From contig BSQZ01000094.1 of NCBI GenBank assembly GCA_033239005.1, positions 774,622-838,621 on the forward strand: a stretch of DNA of 64,000 bases. The letters are read 5' to 3'. Below are positions 26,147 through 38,379 of the stretch, in pieces. The stretch's first letter is position 1. The number at the start of each line of letters is the position of its first letter. The position numbers and the translations under genes are program-made. A model generated the notes under the pieces. It saw only the letters and a list, made by a program, of their open reading frames with translations. It was not told the DNA's origin and ran no database searches. The stretch is from Lamellibrachia satsuma. Taxonomy: Eukaryota > Annelida > Polychaeta > Sabellida > Siboglinidae.

Positions 26147-26689
26147 CACATAAAAGGCTTTTAATCGAGCGTGACCAACATTCTGTCAACAATTTTCTTG
26201 GAATTCGCAGCGTCGTGTGATATTTATAAATAACATAGTTGTCAAAATTAACGCTTTTTCAACTTGCTTTCCCGCTTTTTGGCTGAAATGTCCAGCTTTT
26301 AGGTACTTTCCCCCTAATTTGTATATACTAGCTCTAGCCGTTCTTGTTGTGCGAGAGCCGTTGAACGTTCTTGCTGTACGTTCTTGTTGTACGTGAGCCG
26401 TTGAACGTTCAATGAACATGTTATTTCTCTGGTCTTAAATGAAGTGATTTCACATTTCCTCGCGCATGCGTTCTCGGAAGGGTGCCACGAGAGGCTGTTT
26501 CTTTCAGCTCTCTTGGGGTTGTGATTTTCAGTATATAAACGCAAGTAACGAAGCAAGAAACAAAGCTTAACATTGGGCGGGGTCCACTGCGCGAAAAACG
26601 ATGTAAAACAACCCATAGAGCGCGACTGCCATAGAACGAAGGTTCCTGCTCTGTCCTGTATGGTATCGCGCAGTACGTCGCCGCCGGCA

Positions 26690-27540
26690 CCGAAGTTGAC
26701 AGGGTAGAGGAAGCAGAAACCAGGTTTGCCAACTTTATTGCCAATAACAACTTGCCTTTGGCGATAACGGACAATTTTAGCAAGATGGTTGGGAAAATGT
26801 TTCCAGACTCTGACATTGCCCAAATGTTCTCGGCGGGGAGAACCACGACCACACAGGTCATCAAGTGTGCGATTGCTCCAGAGAACCACGACCACACAGG
26901 TCTTCAAGTGTGCGCTTGCTCCAGAGAACCACGACCACACAGGTCATCAAGTGTGCGCTTGCTCCAGAGAACCACGACCACACAGGTCATCAAGGGAGCG
27001 CTTGCTCCAGAGAACCACGACCACACAGGTCATCAAGGGAGCGCTTGCTCCAGAGAACCACGACCACACAGGTCATCAAGGGAGCGCTTGTTCCAGAGAA
27101 CCACGACCACACAGGTCATCAAGGGAGCGCTTGCTCCAGAGAACCACGACCACACAGGTCATCAAGGGAGCGCTTGCTCCAGAGAACCACGACCACACAG
27201 GTCATCAAGGGAGCGTTTGCTCCAGAGAACCACGACCACACAGGTCATCAAGGGAGCGCTTGCTCCAGAGAACCACGACCACACAGGTCATCAAGTGTGC
27301 GCTTGTTCCAGAGAACCACGACCACACAGGTCATCAAGGGAGCGCTTGCTCCAGAGAACCACGACCACACAGGTCATCAAGTGTGCGCTTGTTCCAGAGA
27401 ACCACGACCACACAGGTCATCAAGGGAGCGCTTGCTCCAGAGAACCACGACCACACAGGTCATCAAGTGTGCGCTTGTTCCAGAGAACCATGACCACACA
27501 GGTCATCAAGGGAGCGCTTGTTCCAGACTTTAATCGGGTA
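26690..27540 (+). pseudogene. hAT-like protein exon expanded by an internal minisatellite
   Basis: In the frame open from before 26752, the sequence runs 'EETRFANFI'-like residues, then 'NNNLPLAITDNFSKMV', 'KMFPDSDIAQMF' and 'RTTTTQVIK'. This pattern (an N-terminal stretch with FPDS-x-IA followed by a Thr-rich R-T-x-T-T segment and 'ALAP') is familiar from transposase-derived zinc-finger proteins of the hAT group found in many animal genomes. The Thr-rich segment has been amplified into a 43-bp tandem array. After it the frame ends in 'ALVPDFNR' at a good splice donor ('gtaagt', about 27537). Neither upstream nor downstream exons are identified here. The family call comes from pattern memory, not alignment. 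It may be a dead transposon-derived fragment. Confidence 0.4.
26841..27525. repeat. 43-bp minisatellite, 16 units
   Basis: The unit begins 'aaccacgaccacacaggtc' and recurs every 43 bp from 26841 to the last unit at 27486. That is 15 added periods, or 645 bp, which is a multiple of three. Two variant classes (…gtgtgcgcttg… and …gggagcgcttg…) are interspersed. All three forward frames are open through it, giving the same peptide in rotation. Confidence 0.97.
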
Positions 27541-27544
27541 AGTT

Positions 27545-28290
27545 TCTTATTATTATAACAAATGTCTGCCACGTATAACTACAATCACGCACACCCTTCA
27601 AGGTGAATGACAATGTTTAATTGTTATAAATCCTGTGAGGCCGAAACACCTTCCTGAATATTTAGTGTAACCTACAATCGCCAGGTGCCGGTGTAATTTT
27701 GGGACTTGAGGCATGATTATGTACGTAAAGTAATGTTATGCTAAGTAATATCTAGGACCTTCTATGTTGTGGCACATATGTCACGTGGGGCCATACAGGA
27801 TTAAGGGGACAGTCATGTGGTGAAAATTGTTTATTCAGAGTCAACATTTTCATTTTCTAGCTGTTTGCACTTACTTATACTGTTATGCTCCGTTTGGTGC
27901 ATATAAGGTCACTAGGTTGTTATTTTTACATACAATATATTGTTTTAGCAATTATTCATGATGAAAACATTATGAAATTATCTTTAGTAGTGGTGAAAAT
28001 TAAGCAACTGTTTGTTTTGTGTGTGTGAAAAACTGGCCCAACCAGTTGTTAGAAGCAAATTAGGTACACCTTGCCAACTCTATCCCCAACTAACGACTAT
28101 CACCAAACATAAGGGTAGGCCTACAGGAATATGTAAATATGTGTATTTGAGATGACACACTAAAACGCCGCAGATCTCGTTTACCTGTCTATGCAATTGG
28201 AAGTAAAATAACCAACATCAAATCAATCTCCCGAAAAGTGAACCAATGTCCCAACATTTTCCGTGCACGATACAATCGTCAAATAAACTC
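27545..28290. other. Non-coding stretch, nothing recognised
   Basis: No open frame of note, no tandem structure and no transposon similarity that I can recognise. Confidence 0.5.
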
Positions 28291-28296
28291 CTGTTT

Positions 28297-28369
28297 TATT
28301 CGGCTACGAACCAGTAGCTTTATTCGGCTACGAACCAGTAGCTTTATTCGGCTACGAACCAGTAGCTTC
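28297..28369. repeat. 24-bp direct repeat, three copies
   Basis: The core 'cggctacgaaccagtagctt' starts at 28301, 28325 and 28349. Confidence 0.95.
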
Positions 28370-28439
28370 ATCCTAGAATTTGTTTAAAAAAGGACATTTT
28401 ACCACGCCACATTCTGAAAATTACCAACATATGACACGT

Positions 28440-28745
28440 AAAATATTTAAATAAGGTAAAGTGTATTTTCCATAGAGGACATTATGTAATGTTAGTGAAG
28501 GAATACAGTAGATTAGATATCAGAAAGTACCCATTCTCACAACGGAAACTAAATGAATAGAACATAGTATATTAAGATTTTGTAAAAACTGGCAGCGCGA
28601 ATATGTTTAAAAACACAATTGGCAAATGTCTCAGAAGTACGGGTTACACGTAGATGAAGAAGTGTTGGATTCTCGATAAGCCAATTGCCTCCTTGTCCAC
28701 TTCCCATCTGGGTTTTGTTGTCATGGATGGCAATATTGTTAACAT
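28440..28745 (+). mobile_element. CR1-like LINE 3' end
   Basis: Positions 28610-28740 are the reverse complement of the LINE 3' UTR seen at 2338-2465 and 22380-22500 (for example 'ccaattgcctccttgtccac'). Positions 28455-28560 resemble the degraded segment at 63730-63800. No reverse transcriptase coding remains. Confidence 0.6.
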
Positions 28746-29622
28746 CGTGTCAGATTAACCAATTTTCAAATACGTTTATGCCAAGAAACGACCAATACCA
28801 TTCGTGAAAAGAACAATAACCGTGGGAATGTTATTTGTTACGATTTATCACATTTACAAAAATATATTGATTGTACAGTGATATTCAAACATTGTATATG
28901 TTACTCATAATACCATGAAACATATTATTGTATAAGTGTGTTACTAAAAATTGCTTCAAAACAACATTACAAAATATGAAACGACCAGAACCAAATTCAG
29001 AAATTATATATTTCAGGATATCACAGTCGGCTATGCCCTGGAGATCCTACACACTTGCCATTAATTCAATCATATAGTGGGGTTTTATTTCTTGTACGGG
29101 TATTTTATATTTTAATTATTCATTTTTAAGGGAGTTGCAACTATAAATAGTCCACTGTTGAGTTGAGAACTTTAAAATAAAAGGTCGAATGTTTTACTAC
29201 ACTTAGGGAGTATTATCCAAAAGTTGTAAATAGTAAACTTGTAACCTTGTTGTGGGGATACAACAGAGTAGATCGTCTCTGTTTGAAAACAAACTCGATT
29301 ATAAGAACATTCATTTGCCTCGGACGCAGGATGTATGGTGAATAAATGTATAAAACATAACCTAGCAGTGTCAGTACGCCTCGAACGCTACACTCTAAAA
29401 ACTGTGTTGAAATCTAACGCCGTATAAGTGGTACAGAATGTTTGACACAAAAAGTGTACTGTAAGAGTTATCAGTGTCATTTGGTGACACATGAGAACCC
29501 GTACAAATGTAGTTCGCGAGTTTGCTTGTATTCAACCAGATAAATGTCACTTTGACCTGCACATGTTTTGAGTTATGCCAACAAGATACATATATGTTGT
29601 AAGTAGGCTTAATGTTGGACCA

Positions 29623-29718
<96 letters not shown>

Positions 29719-29721
29719 TAA
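29623..29721. repeat. (TGCG)n microsatellite
   Basis: About 24 uninterrupted tetranucleotide units. On the minus strand this gives a Thr-His-Ala-Arg repeat frame that is not a gene. Confidence 0.98.
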
Positions 29722-32700
29722 GTGTGTTCTCTTGTGCACTGCGGCTACGTTAATTCGGAAATAAATAAAAAGTTGACACGTATGTATTAAAAGTTCATAA
29801 TGGAAAAATGGCATTGCAAGTAATCTCCTATATCATACAAAAAAGTATAATGAATCGGAAACATAAATATTTGTTTAGTAAAAGGCAATGGCCTAATGAT
29901 CCTGGGAGACTACCTGATTGTACATTTGATTTAATGCCAAAAAAAGTGCACATATATATATATATAGTGCATATATTCACATTGTTTGAACACAGATAAT
30001 ACCAAGTCCGACATTCTATCAGAATAGGTAATTGAGAGGAGATGAAAATCCGAACAAGTTATAAACGTGACTTGCCTGAGCAGTTTGTAATGACGCCGGG
30101 AGGCCACACGATGGCCAGTAGTTTGCCTTGCGCTGTTCAACATGAGTTGACGCCCGTCTCACCTATTCCTTATGCTGTGGGATACGCCATTTATATAGCT
30201 TACGCAACAAGATAGCTTCAATTACATGCATCCAGTGGAAAGTGCAATTATGCACTAGACCGTGTCGTGAACAAATCTCAGCCACCTAAATTTATTGGTC
30301 ACTGAACTTCGGGCAGAATGCTGCATTGAGACCGCCAGGATATTTGCAAGATGTAGACCAGTGACCGGTGTCGCCAATCTACTGTATAATGTGTGATACG
30401 GCCTTTATATGATTTACTTGGCTTGACAGCTTCAATTACGTATATGCAATGGTGTATTTGGGCGCATTGGGCCGTGGCCCCTTGATTTTATTTTGTTTTA
30501 TTTTTACCGTATTTTTCCGTTGCCCCGCTACATGGTAGCATGGGTGACTAAGTTTGAACTCTGGACACAATGCTGTATTTAGAGCGGTTGTAACGTTGTA
30601 GACCAGCGACAAGTGAGCACGAATGAAGGCGCCAAAGGACGCGTTGCATGAAACCCTAAAATAAGTGGCATCCTTGTCACACAAGCCACTGTTGTCACAC
30701 AATATCGCTATATCGTGTTAGATAGGTTTCGGGATCCAGCAGAAGGGGTCATGCCACAGTTAGACTTCATTGTGTGTTTTTAGATATGGGTAACTAAAAA
30801 AAATAATATACCTCACCAAGAAGAGCATTGGTAAATCTGCATTTCGAACAACAGCGCCTCGACTATAATTAATTGCTTACTGTGTACCTTTAGATGTTGC
30901 TTTGGTCTTTAGGTTAATAGAGTTTAACATAACAGTGGCCTTGTCAGAATTCATTGCCCGCAGACATTCGTAATTCCAAGACGCTAACAATTTTTAGGAA
31001 GTCTTTAAATACTCACCTTTTTATCAGTCACTTCAAATATATGTAAATGAAGAGAATATTATGTGATGGTCACAATGGATGGACTATTTGTGATATACAT
31101 TAATTTTGCATTAGGATTCTCACCAGATTTTAAGGTTTTCTAAATTATTTTATTTATTTATTTATAAAGTAATTTTATTTATTTAGTCAGTGTTTACACA
31201 TGTGTATTTATATTTAAATAGTATTTTATACCATGTGAATAGTATTTTATACCATGCACAGCGCATTGATCCCTATAGTTTGAATTAGCGCTTTTAAAAA
31301 TGCTGTGTTATTATTATTAGTATGTCATCTGACTGACTGCATATGAGCAGACATTTGAGCAGACACAGTGGCAAGTTAGCTGGAAGAACATGTTGCCAGT
31401 GTAGCTGTGGGTTTTTACATGATTACAATAGGCGGAAGGATTTTTGGCAATTGTTTTGCCATAAAGCGCATGTGTGTAGTAATTTATGCAGAAATTGGTA
31501 AACATTGACAGGTATGGAATGTTCAGGTATTTTAAAAGAGTAAGAAATGTGTGATTTTGACTAAACTCGACCAGCATGTCAATGAGATGATGAACATGGC
31601 AGGTAAGAAATCTTGTTATAATCGTGGAAAACGGTAACATGGTCACCAATGGAAAATGTAACAGTAGGCTGAATCCAAATAGGTATCCTGGCAACGGAAA
31701 TGCGGTCGCCATCTAACAGTCTTGGAGGGGTGTTTTTATCAAAATATACTGATAAAATGCATGAAAACGTGTGTCTGTCGCCAAACAATGAGTGTGTAGC
31801 GTGAACAGGCTGCACAAAAGGAAGAATTGTTAAATATGGAGCTATTAATTGCCGAGTCAGATGTGGCTACAATCGTGTAGTAACAGTGCATAGGCTCAGT
31901 TACATGCTTCAACATAGAATCACATAAATACATCAAAATGGCTGCAAGCTTGCCTCGTGTTGCGTGTATATCACTTAGAACATTGCCTATGTCAGGCTAA
32001 TTAAAGTTGTATTATTATTTGTATTTTATTGATTCCGTCTAGTCAACAAGAACATTACTTGTTAAACGCCGCTATTATTTAGACTTTTTAACCGTCTCCT
32101 TTAGGAGGTATCCTATAACTGATCTACTATATAACAAAAGTATCAAATAAATGAACATTTTAATGTTGTGCTATAACGTTTGATGTGCATCAGCTGATAT
32201 GTTACACTATTTGATGGTTAGTAAGGTATTTAGTTGCAAATAAACACCATAAAATTGCCCGAAAGACCATATGGTAAGATAAAAGCTTAAAATAAACACA
32301 TCTTTGTATCAAAATCAACGTTAGTTTTCATAAATGTTTATTCACCACGTCTCAATACCAACTGTGTGCAGTTCTTTGTAAGGGTACGTACAAAAAGAGA
32401 AGGTATGCAAGCCTAACCGTAACTAACCCCATCTCTAGCTAACCCCTTCCCTAGCTAACCCTAACCCTGAAGTGGTTTACAGAAGATATAGTCATTCCCA
32501 TAGACACAGGTTCATAGGAAAAGTGAACAGTTTGTTTGGAAAAAGCAGAGAGCAGTAACAGTCACGATTAGCATAGTACAGACCGGATGCCAGAATGGAT
32601 TTTTTTTTCAAAATTACGAGGAATGGCACCAGTCTGTGAGGGAGCAGGTAGTTATTTTGCACCAGAATATTCATTGGTGATAATTTTTATGTGACCCAGT

Positions 32701-33100
32701 GCATTGGTAATATTGTGTAATACAATTGGACAGAATAGTTGTATGTTGGTTGTGTCACAGCCACATGAAACATTGCATAGATCAGCATTTTCAAATGTGG
32801 CCGCTACGGGTATCTGGTCATGTGATACCCCTTTATGGTGGCACATCCAAATCAAGCAGTACGCCATGTACCCTATCAAGTAGAAGCATGAAAGCAATCA
32901 CATAAACAATACAATTTAACATTGGACACATTGGAATTCACTCAAAATCTTGCTACATTTGACAAATTGTCACTGCCGAAAGCAGGCCCCGGGCTATAAA
33001 TCGGGTTGGACCGCTCATAGCACGGTTGTAGTCGCTTAACCTAGTCAACATTGCAACAGAAGCAGGATTTGTTGTCACAAGTCTCAAGTGGTTATACTCC
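29722..33100. other. Long non-coding stretch with a diverged duplication
   Basis: No supported gene. At 30174-30240 and 30390-30455 a related block recurs ('gatacgcc' or 'gatacggcc', 'tttatat', 'agcttcaattac'), and 30300-30350 resembles 30548-30615, so 30150-30630 looks like an old duplication of about 220-250 bp. The frames at 31317-31936 and 32492-32897 (minus) have no recognisable motif. The tract near 32405-32470 is CTAACCC-rich and low in complexity. Confidence 0.45.
30869..30948 (+). mobile_element. Small LINE fragment
   Basis: About 78 bp match 33837-33914 nearly perfectly ('tagatgttgctttggtcttt'), a segment downstream of the reverse transcriptase at 33.1-33.8 kb. It is a second, short copy of that element. 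Confidence 0.6.
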
Positions 33101-33119
33101 AAACAGCCCAAACTTGGGC

Positions 33120-34090
33120 TAACGCAGGAGTTATTACTTCATGCTTCTAGAGCATTTGATATAGTGAATTAGTGTTTGTATGTGCACATTAGTTGTAAGA
33201 CTTATACTCCACACGTATACAAACCAGAAACTACAAGTTAGATGGAATGATGTAATGTCAAACCAATTTAATATGAAGAATGGGGTTCGCCAAGGAGGTG
33301 TTGTGTCTCCACTTCTATTTGGAGTGTACATGGATGGGCTGTTGGATGAGTTAAAATACCTTGGTATTGACTGCTATATTGGGCAACATTTTTGCGGAGC
33401 TGCAGGATATGTAGATGACATTATACTACGATGTCCAACTAGTTTTGGGTTGCGAAAAATTATTGAGGTGTGTGAAAATATGCCAAACTACATGATGCGT
33501 TGTTTCATGGGTCAAAATGCAACATATTGGTGCACAACAAAAAGCACATTTTTTAAAATAAAAGGTATGGAAGTTTCTACTTGTGAGAAAACTATACATC
33601 TAGGAAATGTACTTAGCACAACCAATCAGTATGAAATGGTGTTTGATGGTATCAAGAAATGTAACTGTAGTGTAAATAGATTCATGAAATTGTCTCATCA
33701 GTATTGTTGTGCATTGTACGGATCTCAACCCTGGTCACTCTGGCATGACAGTGTTAACAAGATGTGCCCAAAGTGGTTTAATGCTTTGCGCAAAGTATAG
33801 AAGCTACCATATGGTTCGCCCATAGATTTAATACCATTAATTGCTTAATGTGTACCTTTAGATGTTGCTTTGGTCTTTAGGTTAATAGAGTTTTACAGAA
33901 CAGTGGCCTTGTCAGATAGCATGGTTGTTAATTATATAGCAAATACAATGACATTTGGCTATAGTTCCACCATTGGCGAAAATGTAAGACACATTATGTC
34001 CAAATATAACTTGACACTCCATGAACTATTGTATATGCACATGAGTGCCATTTTCGCACAGTTCTACGGTGGTTCAAATCATATTTTTCA
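33120..34090 (+). mobile_element. Non-LTR retrotransposon reverse transcriptase fragment
   Basis: Positions 33140-33170 encode 'HASRAFDIVN', a reverse transcriptase motif A, ended by a stop. Positions 33180-33800 then encode 'NGVRQGGVVSPLLFGVYMDG' and 'GYVDDIIL', the motif B and catalytic YxDD regions, followed by a thumb-like region. Positions 33800-34030 continue in shifted frames with 'LPYGSPIDLIPLI'-like residues, typical of the C-terminal part of this LINE type. There is no endonuclease. Stops at about 33172 and 33799 show that it is inactive. Confidence 0.8.
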
Positions 34091-34159
34091 GACAGACACA
34101 AAAGCATTAACCCATCTGGCCCACTATCTTGCCCACAAGACCTTCCATTCGGAGAGCCG

Positions 34160-34415
34160 CAAGCTTAGCTTATATGCTACGTCTTTCAGTCAAGTCATTA
34201 TTAATCATAATCTCAGTCTTCACATGTATGCTAATGGCACACATGTTTACATATCACTTTCACAATCAAATACACTAGAATATGCTTTGAATTTAAGTGA
34301 TTTTCTCACTGGAATCTTGTTTTGGATGAAATCAAATAGGCTAAAGCTTAATCCAGATAAAACAGATCTTATTCTCATTGGCACTAACCAACAACGAAAT
34401 AGTGTGATAATAATA
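34160..34415 (+). mobile_element. Second LINE fragment, reverse transcriptase palm
   Basis: The encoded residues include 'SLHMYANGTHVYISLSQ', where the usual YADDT catalytic motif has decayed to YANGT, then 'ILFWMKSNRLKLNPDKTDLI', a standard CR1/L2-type palm end. It joins directly to the preceding fragment near 34150 and is from a different element, so the open frame across the join is a chance fusion. Confidence 0.7.
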
Positions 34416-34429
34416 ATAATTTGACATAC

Positions 34430-36845
34430 ATTATTAACCTCGCATGCATCTGGTACGGGCATGCGGGAAAATAAAGGAACGTTTAGAGACCCTGGGCGAC
34501 CCATAGATAATGGCTTGGCAACCCAATTTTGGGGCGCGATTCAGAGCTTAAGAATCGCTTCTTTAAACAGTTGTGAATAACGTCACCGTGTCAATTCCAT
34601 TCAGGAACCTGTGTGGTAACTCAGGCGTAATGTGATACATGACGCGACACCTGACGGACGTATTTGCGTTGAGGCGACGTAGTGCTGACAGGCGACAGAA
34701 GTCGACAGCCTAGACATTAGGCGTAATATAACACCCGAACCGCATTTGAACATAACAAAGGTAAGGTATTGCAGTTACTTACGAATGTCGAGCAAACTTT
34801 GATGTTGGCTACGAGTTGAAAGTCACATTTTAAATATCGTGTCAATGCAAACACTTACCCGGCTACACCTCCATCTGCATCGTACGCTGACACATTTACT
34901 GGCGCATCGGCTAATTAAAATCTGTCCAGCTATCGAGTAACAAACGCCGGTAGACGGGCGTCTTCCATAAACCATGATGAGATTTCTGTTCTTATAAATC
35001 ACCAATACGCGAAATATTACACATTTTAACTGAATACAAGCAAAAGTGAAATAACTTTCAACCCAGCTTAACACTGAGCCCCGTATACCATGTAACTTTA
35101 CCTTTTTTAGCAATATGACTTATGGTGTCATAATCCGTGGGTCGTCTCAAAAAGCACGACAAAATGGAGTAAGTACATATTAACGAATGTCGGTGGGTAT
35201 CCGCACAAAGTTTGGCCCAATCTATGGCGGTCCGCATAAACTATGCTCAATGCATCCCCAATGAATGAAACGACGCAGTACAGTAATGCAAGACCAACTG
35301 GTTTAATAGAGATAATAAATAACTAACTCTCAAACAAACATATCAGGCTTTAAAAATATCAGAACAATTATCAGACTAAATAAAAATGAAAGAAATTACA
35401 GAATGTGTCCTCCGTGTTTATCGTTCGATTAACTACTACTAATTATAAGACTCAACACAATAAACAAGGGTTAAAGTCGAACGGTTGGCGTCGTATATCA
35501 AGTTTATGTAGGTGCAATAAAAAAGTCGTTTCGTCAGACGGTGACGCTGGGCTGCTACGCCGTCGCACGAGCACGGATTGGATGTTGGGTCAAGCCGCTG
35601 TTCAAATATCGGTAGACGTCGGTGAATATCGTAGCACCGAAAGTAGGAGCGCACACGATTGTGCGTGCTTGCGTGCGTGCGTGCGTGTTTGCGTGCGTGC
35701 GTTCGTGCGTGCGTGCGTGCGTGCATGTGTGCGTTCGTGCGTCCACGCGTACGTGTGCATTTATACAGCCGACGATGTGTATGTACACAGCGAGGGGAGA
35801 CTTGACTCGCGTTAATGAAAGGTCACTGTAAGTGCAGCACATGTCGGTCGTGGCGCATTCTGATTGGCCACAGCGTCAAACTCGTATTAATGGGGGAAGA
35901 TGGTTAAGGTCCGCGTCCTAATGTAAATAGATGCCGATAGCACGCGAAACATAAGTCATAAAATCAAATGGCGCCATTCCAACTGTCGTTGCTAATGGCG
36001 CCATTAATCACGTTTTAAAAACAGGGGAGTCTTTAAAATGTGTTTTTAACTACTCATGGCGCCGTCTTAATGTAAAGCTATATCCCTGTCTAGTAGTTGT
36101 TGGGCGCGTGCGCGAGAGTCGATTCTCACAAAGTTCGCTATTAGCTCGCCAGATTCATTCACTTCTAGAATGAAATCAGTTGTAACACAATTGTCCAGGT
36201 ATCGTCTCGATCAGAGATTTATTCGACAGCAAGTCACTTCGTGTACATTTCAAAATCACATAAAATCGATATCCCGGCACATCAGTGCACCGTACGTACC
36301 ATTGGTAACATCTTTGGTTGAGTCAATAATTTAGAAACCAAATATAACGCTAGTGCAAGTCGGCTTGGCTTGTCTATGCGGACGTTTTGAAGAATCCGGA
36401 TGTTAGGAGCATTTTCGTAGCTTCCCTCGTGGAGCGTACACGTCGTGTTTCATTGATATTGTCTGCCGCGGTCTCTGAGTGTGCAAATTCGTAACCTTGT
36501 AAAGCTTTTCCAGAAGTTTCCAATACCAAGATACGCATGCGAGAACATCTCCTGATGCTACCTAAATCATCCAAGACAATCTCACGCATGCGTGAACAGG
36601 CCGCCGCTACACAACCTCCCTGGAGAAAACCCATTAGCATTTTCGCATAATTATACAGAGTTCTCAGATGACGTCACACATTCCACCATACCTTGCGCGG
36701 CAGCCATATTGTGAGTCAAACAAATCGAACAAAAAACATCGCGACCGGCTAATTATAGACGGCAACTATGCCTCACACTTGTTTTGTGAATGAGTGAAAG
36801 AACAGGTCCGATGATGCAGGGGTGAACAAATAATTTGTGTAGAGG
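34430..36845. other. Non-coding stretch, nothing firmly recognised
   Basis: A minus-strand frame at 34823-35113 begins with 'KLHGIRGSVLSWVESYF', which faintly resembles a LINE palm but breaks off. Elsewhere no supported coding sequence is seen. An imperfect TGCG microsatellite lies at 35660-35750. Confidence 0.4.
35657..35752. repeat. Imperfect (TGCG)n microsatellite
   Basis: Interrupted 'gcgtgcgtgcgtgcg' units with TTCG and ATGT variants, giving Ala-Cys-Val-Arg frames with no gene character. Confidence 0.9.
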
Positions 36846-36849
36846 TCAG

Positions 36850-37215
36850 CGTCTGTCTCGTGAGACAATATTCGTCTTAGCTGCTTCGTCATCTTGTCGA
36901 TAAATTGCTAACATGACGTATCGATGTTTGATCTTTGGGTTAGTCCAGTACGCTTCGGTGTCAATAGCAGAACCGCCATTAAAACTGACTCGCCAGGTAA
37001 ATCGGTCTTCGGCAACTGTTTGCCAATGTAGAGTGTTGATGACATTGTCTTTCAGATCTCTTTTGATTACATCCTTATATATCTCAACTTAGGTCTGCCA
37101 ACTGGACGTTTGATCTTCGGGAGGCGGTCACTAGAACGTACGATGTACGTCCCTTAAACCATCGTAGTCGGCTCATTTTTAGAATGCTGCTCAGTCTTGT
37201 ACAATTGCAGGACGA
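36850..37215 (-). mobile_element. LINE C-terminal fragment beside copy C exon 1
   Basis: Minus-strand translation near 37140-37080 gives 'SSDRLPKIKRPVGRPKLRY', then in a shifted frame a region containing a Trp-Gln-Thr-Val-Ala-Glu-Asp-Arg-like stretch (about 37030-36990). This is the usual 'GRPxxRY … W…A.DR' C-terminal signature of several LINE families. Several frameshifts. It ends about where similarity between copy C and the copy B 5' flank begins (about 37215). Confidence 0.6.
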
Positions 37216-37663
37216 TGGCAGCAATAACTTGCAGGTGAACAATCGCACTGTCAAGTTCCTGTCCTGCCAGTCTCCGAGCGATTGAGGCAGAGAAGAAGTG
37301 GAGTCATGGCGTGGGGTGTGGTGACGTACATCCTGGTCACGTGGTTCAGCTTAGTCTGCGTATCCGGTAAGAAATTATGTCAAAAACCAGGATATTATTA
37401 AAAGGATAATTCGTAAAAAATACGTAAATCCGCCCAACAAAGGTATCTAAACTCCTTTATTGTGCTATACGTATGTAAACAAAATCGTCCCCTAGCGGAT
37501 CACTCCACACTAAAGTATATGGTAACACACTTTATTCATAAGAACATACCTACACCGCCCTCACTCGAGCAAAAAAACACGCTCAACTGCGTAAATTTAA
37601 ATAACTGGAAAGTGGCGTATGAGTTGTTTAACCTTCATTAACCGGTTTCCTCTGGGGTTTTTT

Positions 37664-37676
37664 TTCTAGAACGTTC
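37664..37676. promoter_or_regulatory. Perfect three-unit heat-shock element (left outer)
   Basis: The sequence TTCTAGAACGTTC is an exact TTC-nn-GAA-nn-TTC array, the classical HSF binding pattern, within 40 bp of the left end. Confidence 0.55.
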
Positions 37677-37919
37677 TAACGACGTCATGGAATTTTCCAC
37701 GCTCACGAAAAGAAACACCATCCCGCATTTTCACCCTGCTAGCAGACTGAAACCTAGTGATCGAAAGTTCGTGCATGCAGCGGGAAAAACATAGCCGTGC
37801 ATGTAAGCTATGCGACGCTTATCGCATCGTTGCATTATACAGAGAACTTTTCGACGTATATCGTTTCGTGTCGACATCTACGTACCGCCTATTTCACCAC
37901 GAGTCTGCAAGAACACCGC

Positions 37920-37946
37920 GAGGTCAAAAGGTCAAGGTCAAGGTCA
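37920..37946 (+). promoter_or_regulatory. Cluster of AGGTCA half-sites
   Basis: Four AGGTCA hexamers lie within 27 bp, two of them preceded by TCA or CA, which resembles extended nuclear-receptor half-sites. Similar clusters lie at 38132-38150 and 38207-38238. The right arm keeps only two sites (46795-46820). Function is inferred from sequence alone. Confidence 0.35.
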
Positions 37947-37966
37947 ACAAAACAAACACCGTCGCT

Positions 37967-37979
37967 TTCTGGAACGTTC
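37967..37979. promoter_or_regulatory. Perfect three-unit heat-shock element (left inner)
   Basis: TTCTGGAACGTTC fits TTC-nn-GAA-nn-TTC exactly. A diverged version with GAT in place of GAA follows at 38159-38171. Confidence 0.55.
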
Positions 37980-38379
37980 GAACGAAGTCACGCCTTTTCA
38001 CCCAGCTAGCAGACTGAAACCTAGCGGACGAAAGTTCGTGCATTCAGTGGGAAAAACGTAGCCGTGCATGTAAGCTATAAGACGCATATCGCATCGTTGC
38101 ATTATATCGAGAACTTTTTGACGTATATCGTTTCGCGAAGGTCAAGGTCACCGTCGCATTCTGGATCGTTCGAACGAAGTCATTGAATTTTCGAGAAACA
38201 TCGCGAGGTCTAAAGGTCAAAAGGTCAAGGTCAAACCAGTTTTCCCGCGAAATGTATCCAGCTGCATGTCCTTATTTGGTATTGTTCTGCATACCGTACA
38301 CGTGATGTTCACGTGCTACGCGCGTGCTGTACGTCAGAACCGGTTGTAACCGGGAAACCCCCCCCCCCAAAAAAAAAAA

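Larger units (their letters stand above)
37639..38060 (+). repeat. Left terminal inverted repeat of the PolB element
   Basis: About 420 bp matching the reverse complement of 46683-47103. Landmarks are 'aaccggtttcct' at the outer edge, 'ctagaacgttcta', 'cgctcacgaaaagaaacacc', and 'gacgtatatcgtttcgtgtc'. A second partial module (38010-38160) repeats the inner part of the first, so the end is built from about 270-bp tandem modules. An 87-codon frame (37757-38017) is preserved in both arms. Confidence 0.9.

Noticed and set aside
26314..26940. 208-codon minus-strand protein
   Set aside because: It overlaps the hAT-like exon and its repeat on the opposite strand; the plus-strand reading has recognisable family motifs and the minus-strand one does not.
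33870..34424. Single 184-codon gene
   Set aside because: Its first half is the tail of one LINE and its second half the palm of another; the open frame is a chance fusion.
35439..35842. Thr-His-Ala-Arg or Cys-Val-Arg proteins
   Set aside because: Generated by the TGCG/ACGC microsatellite.
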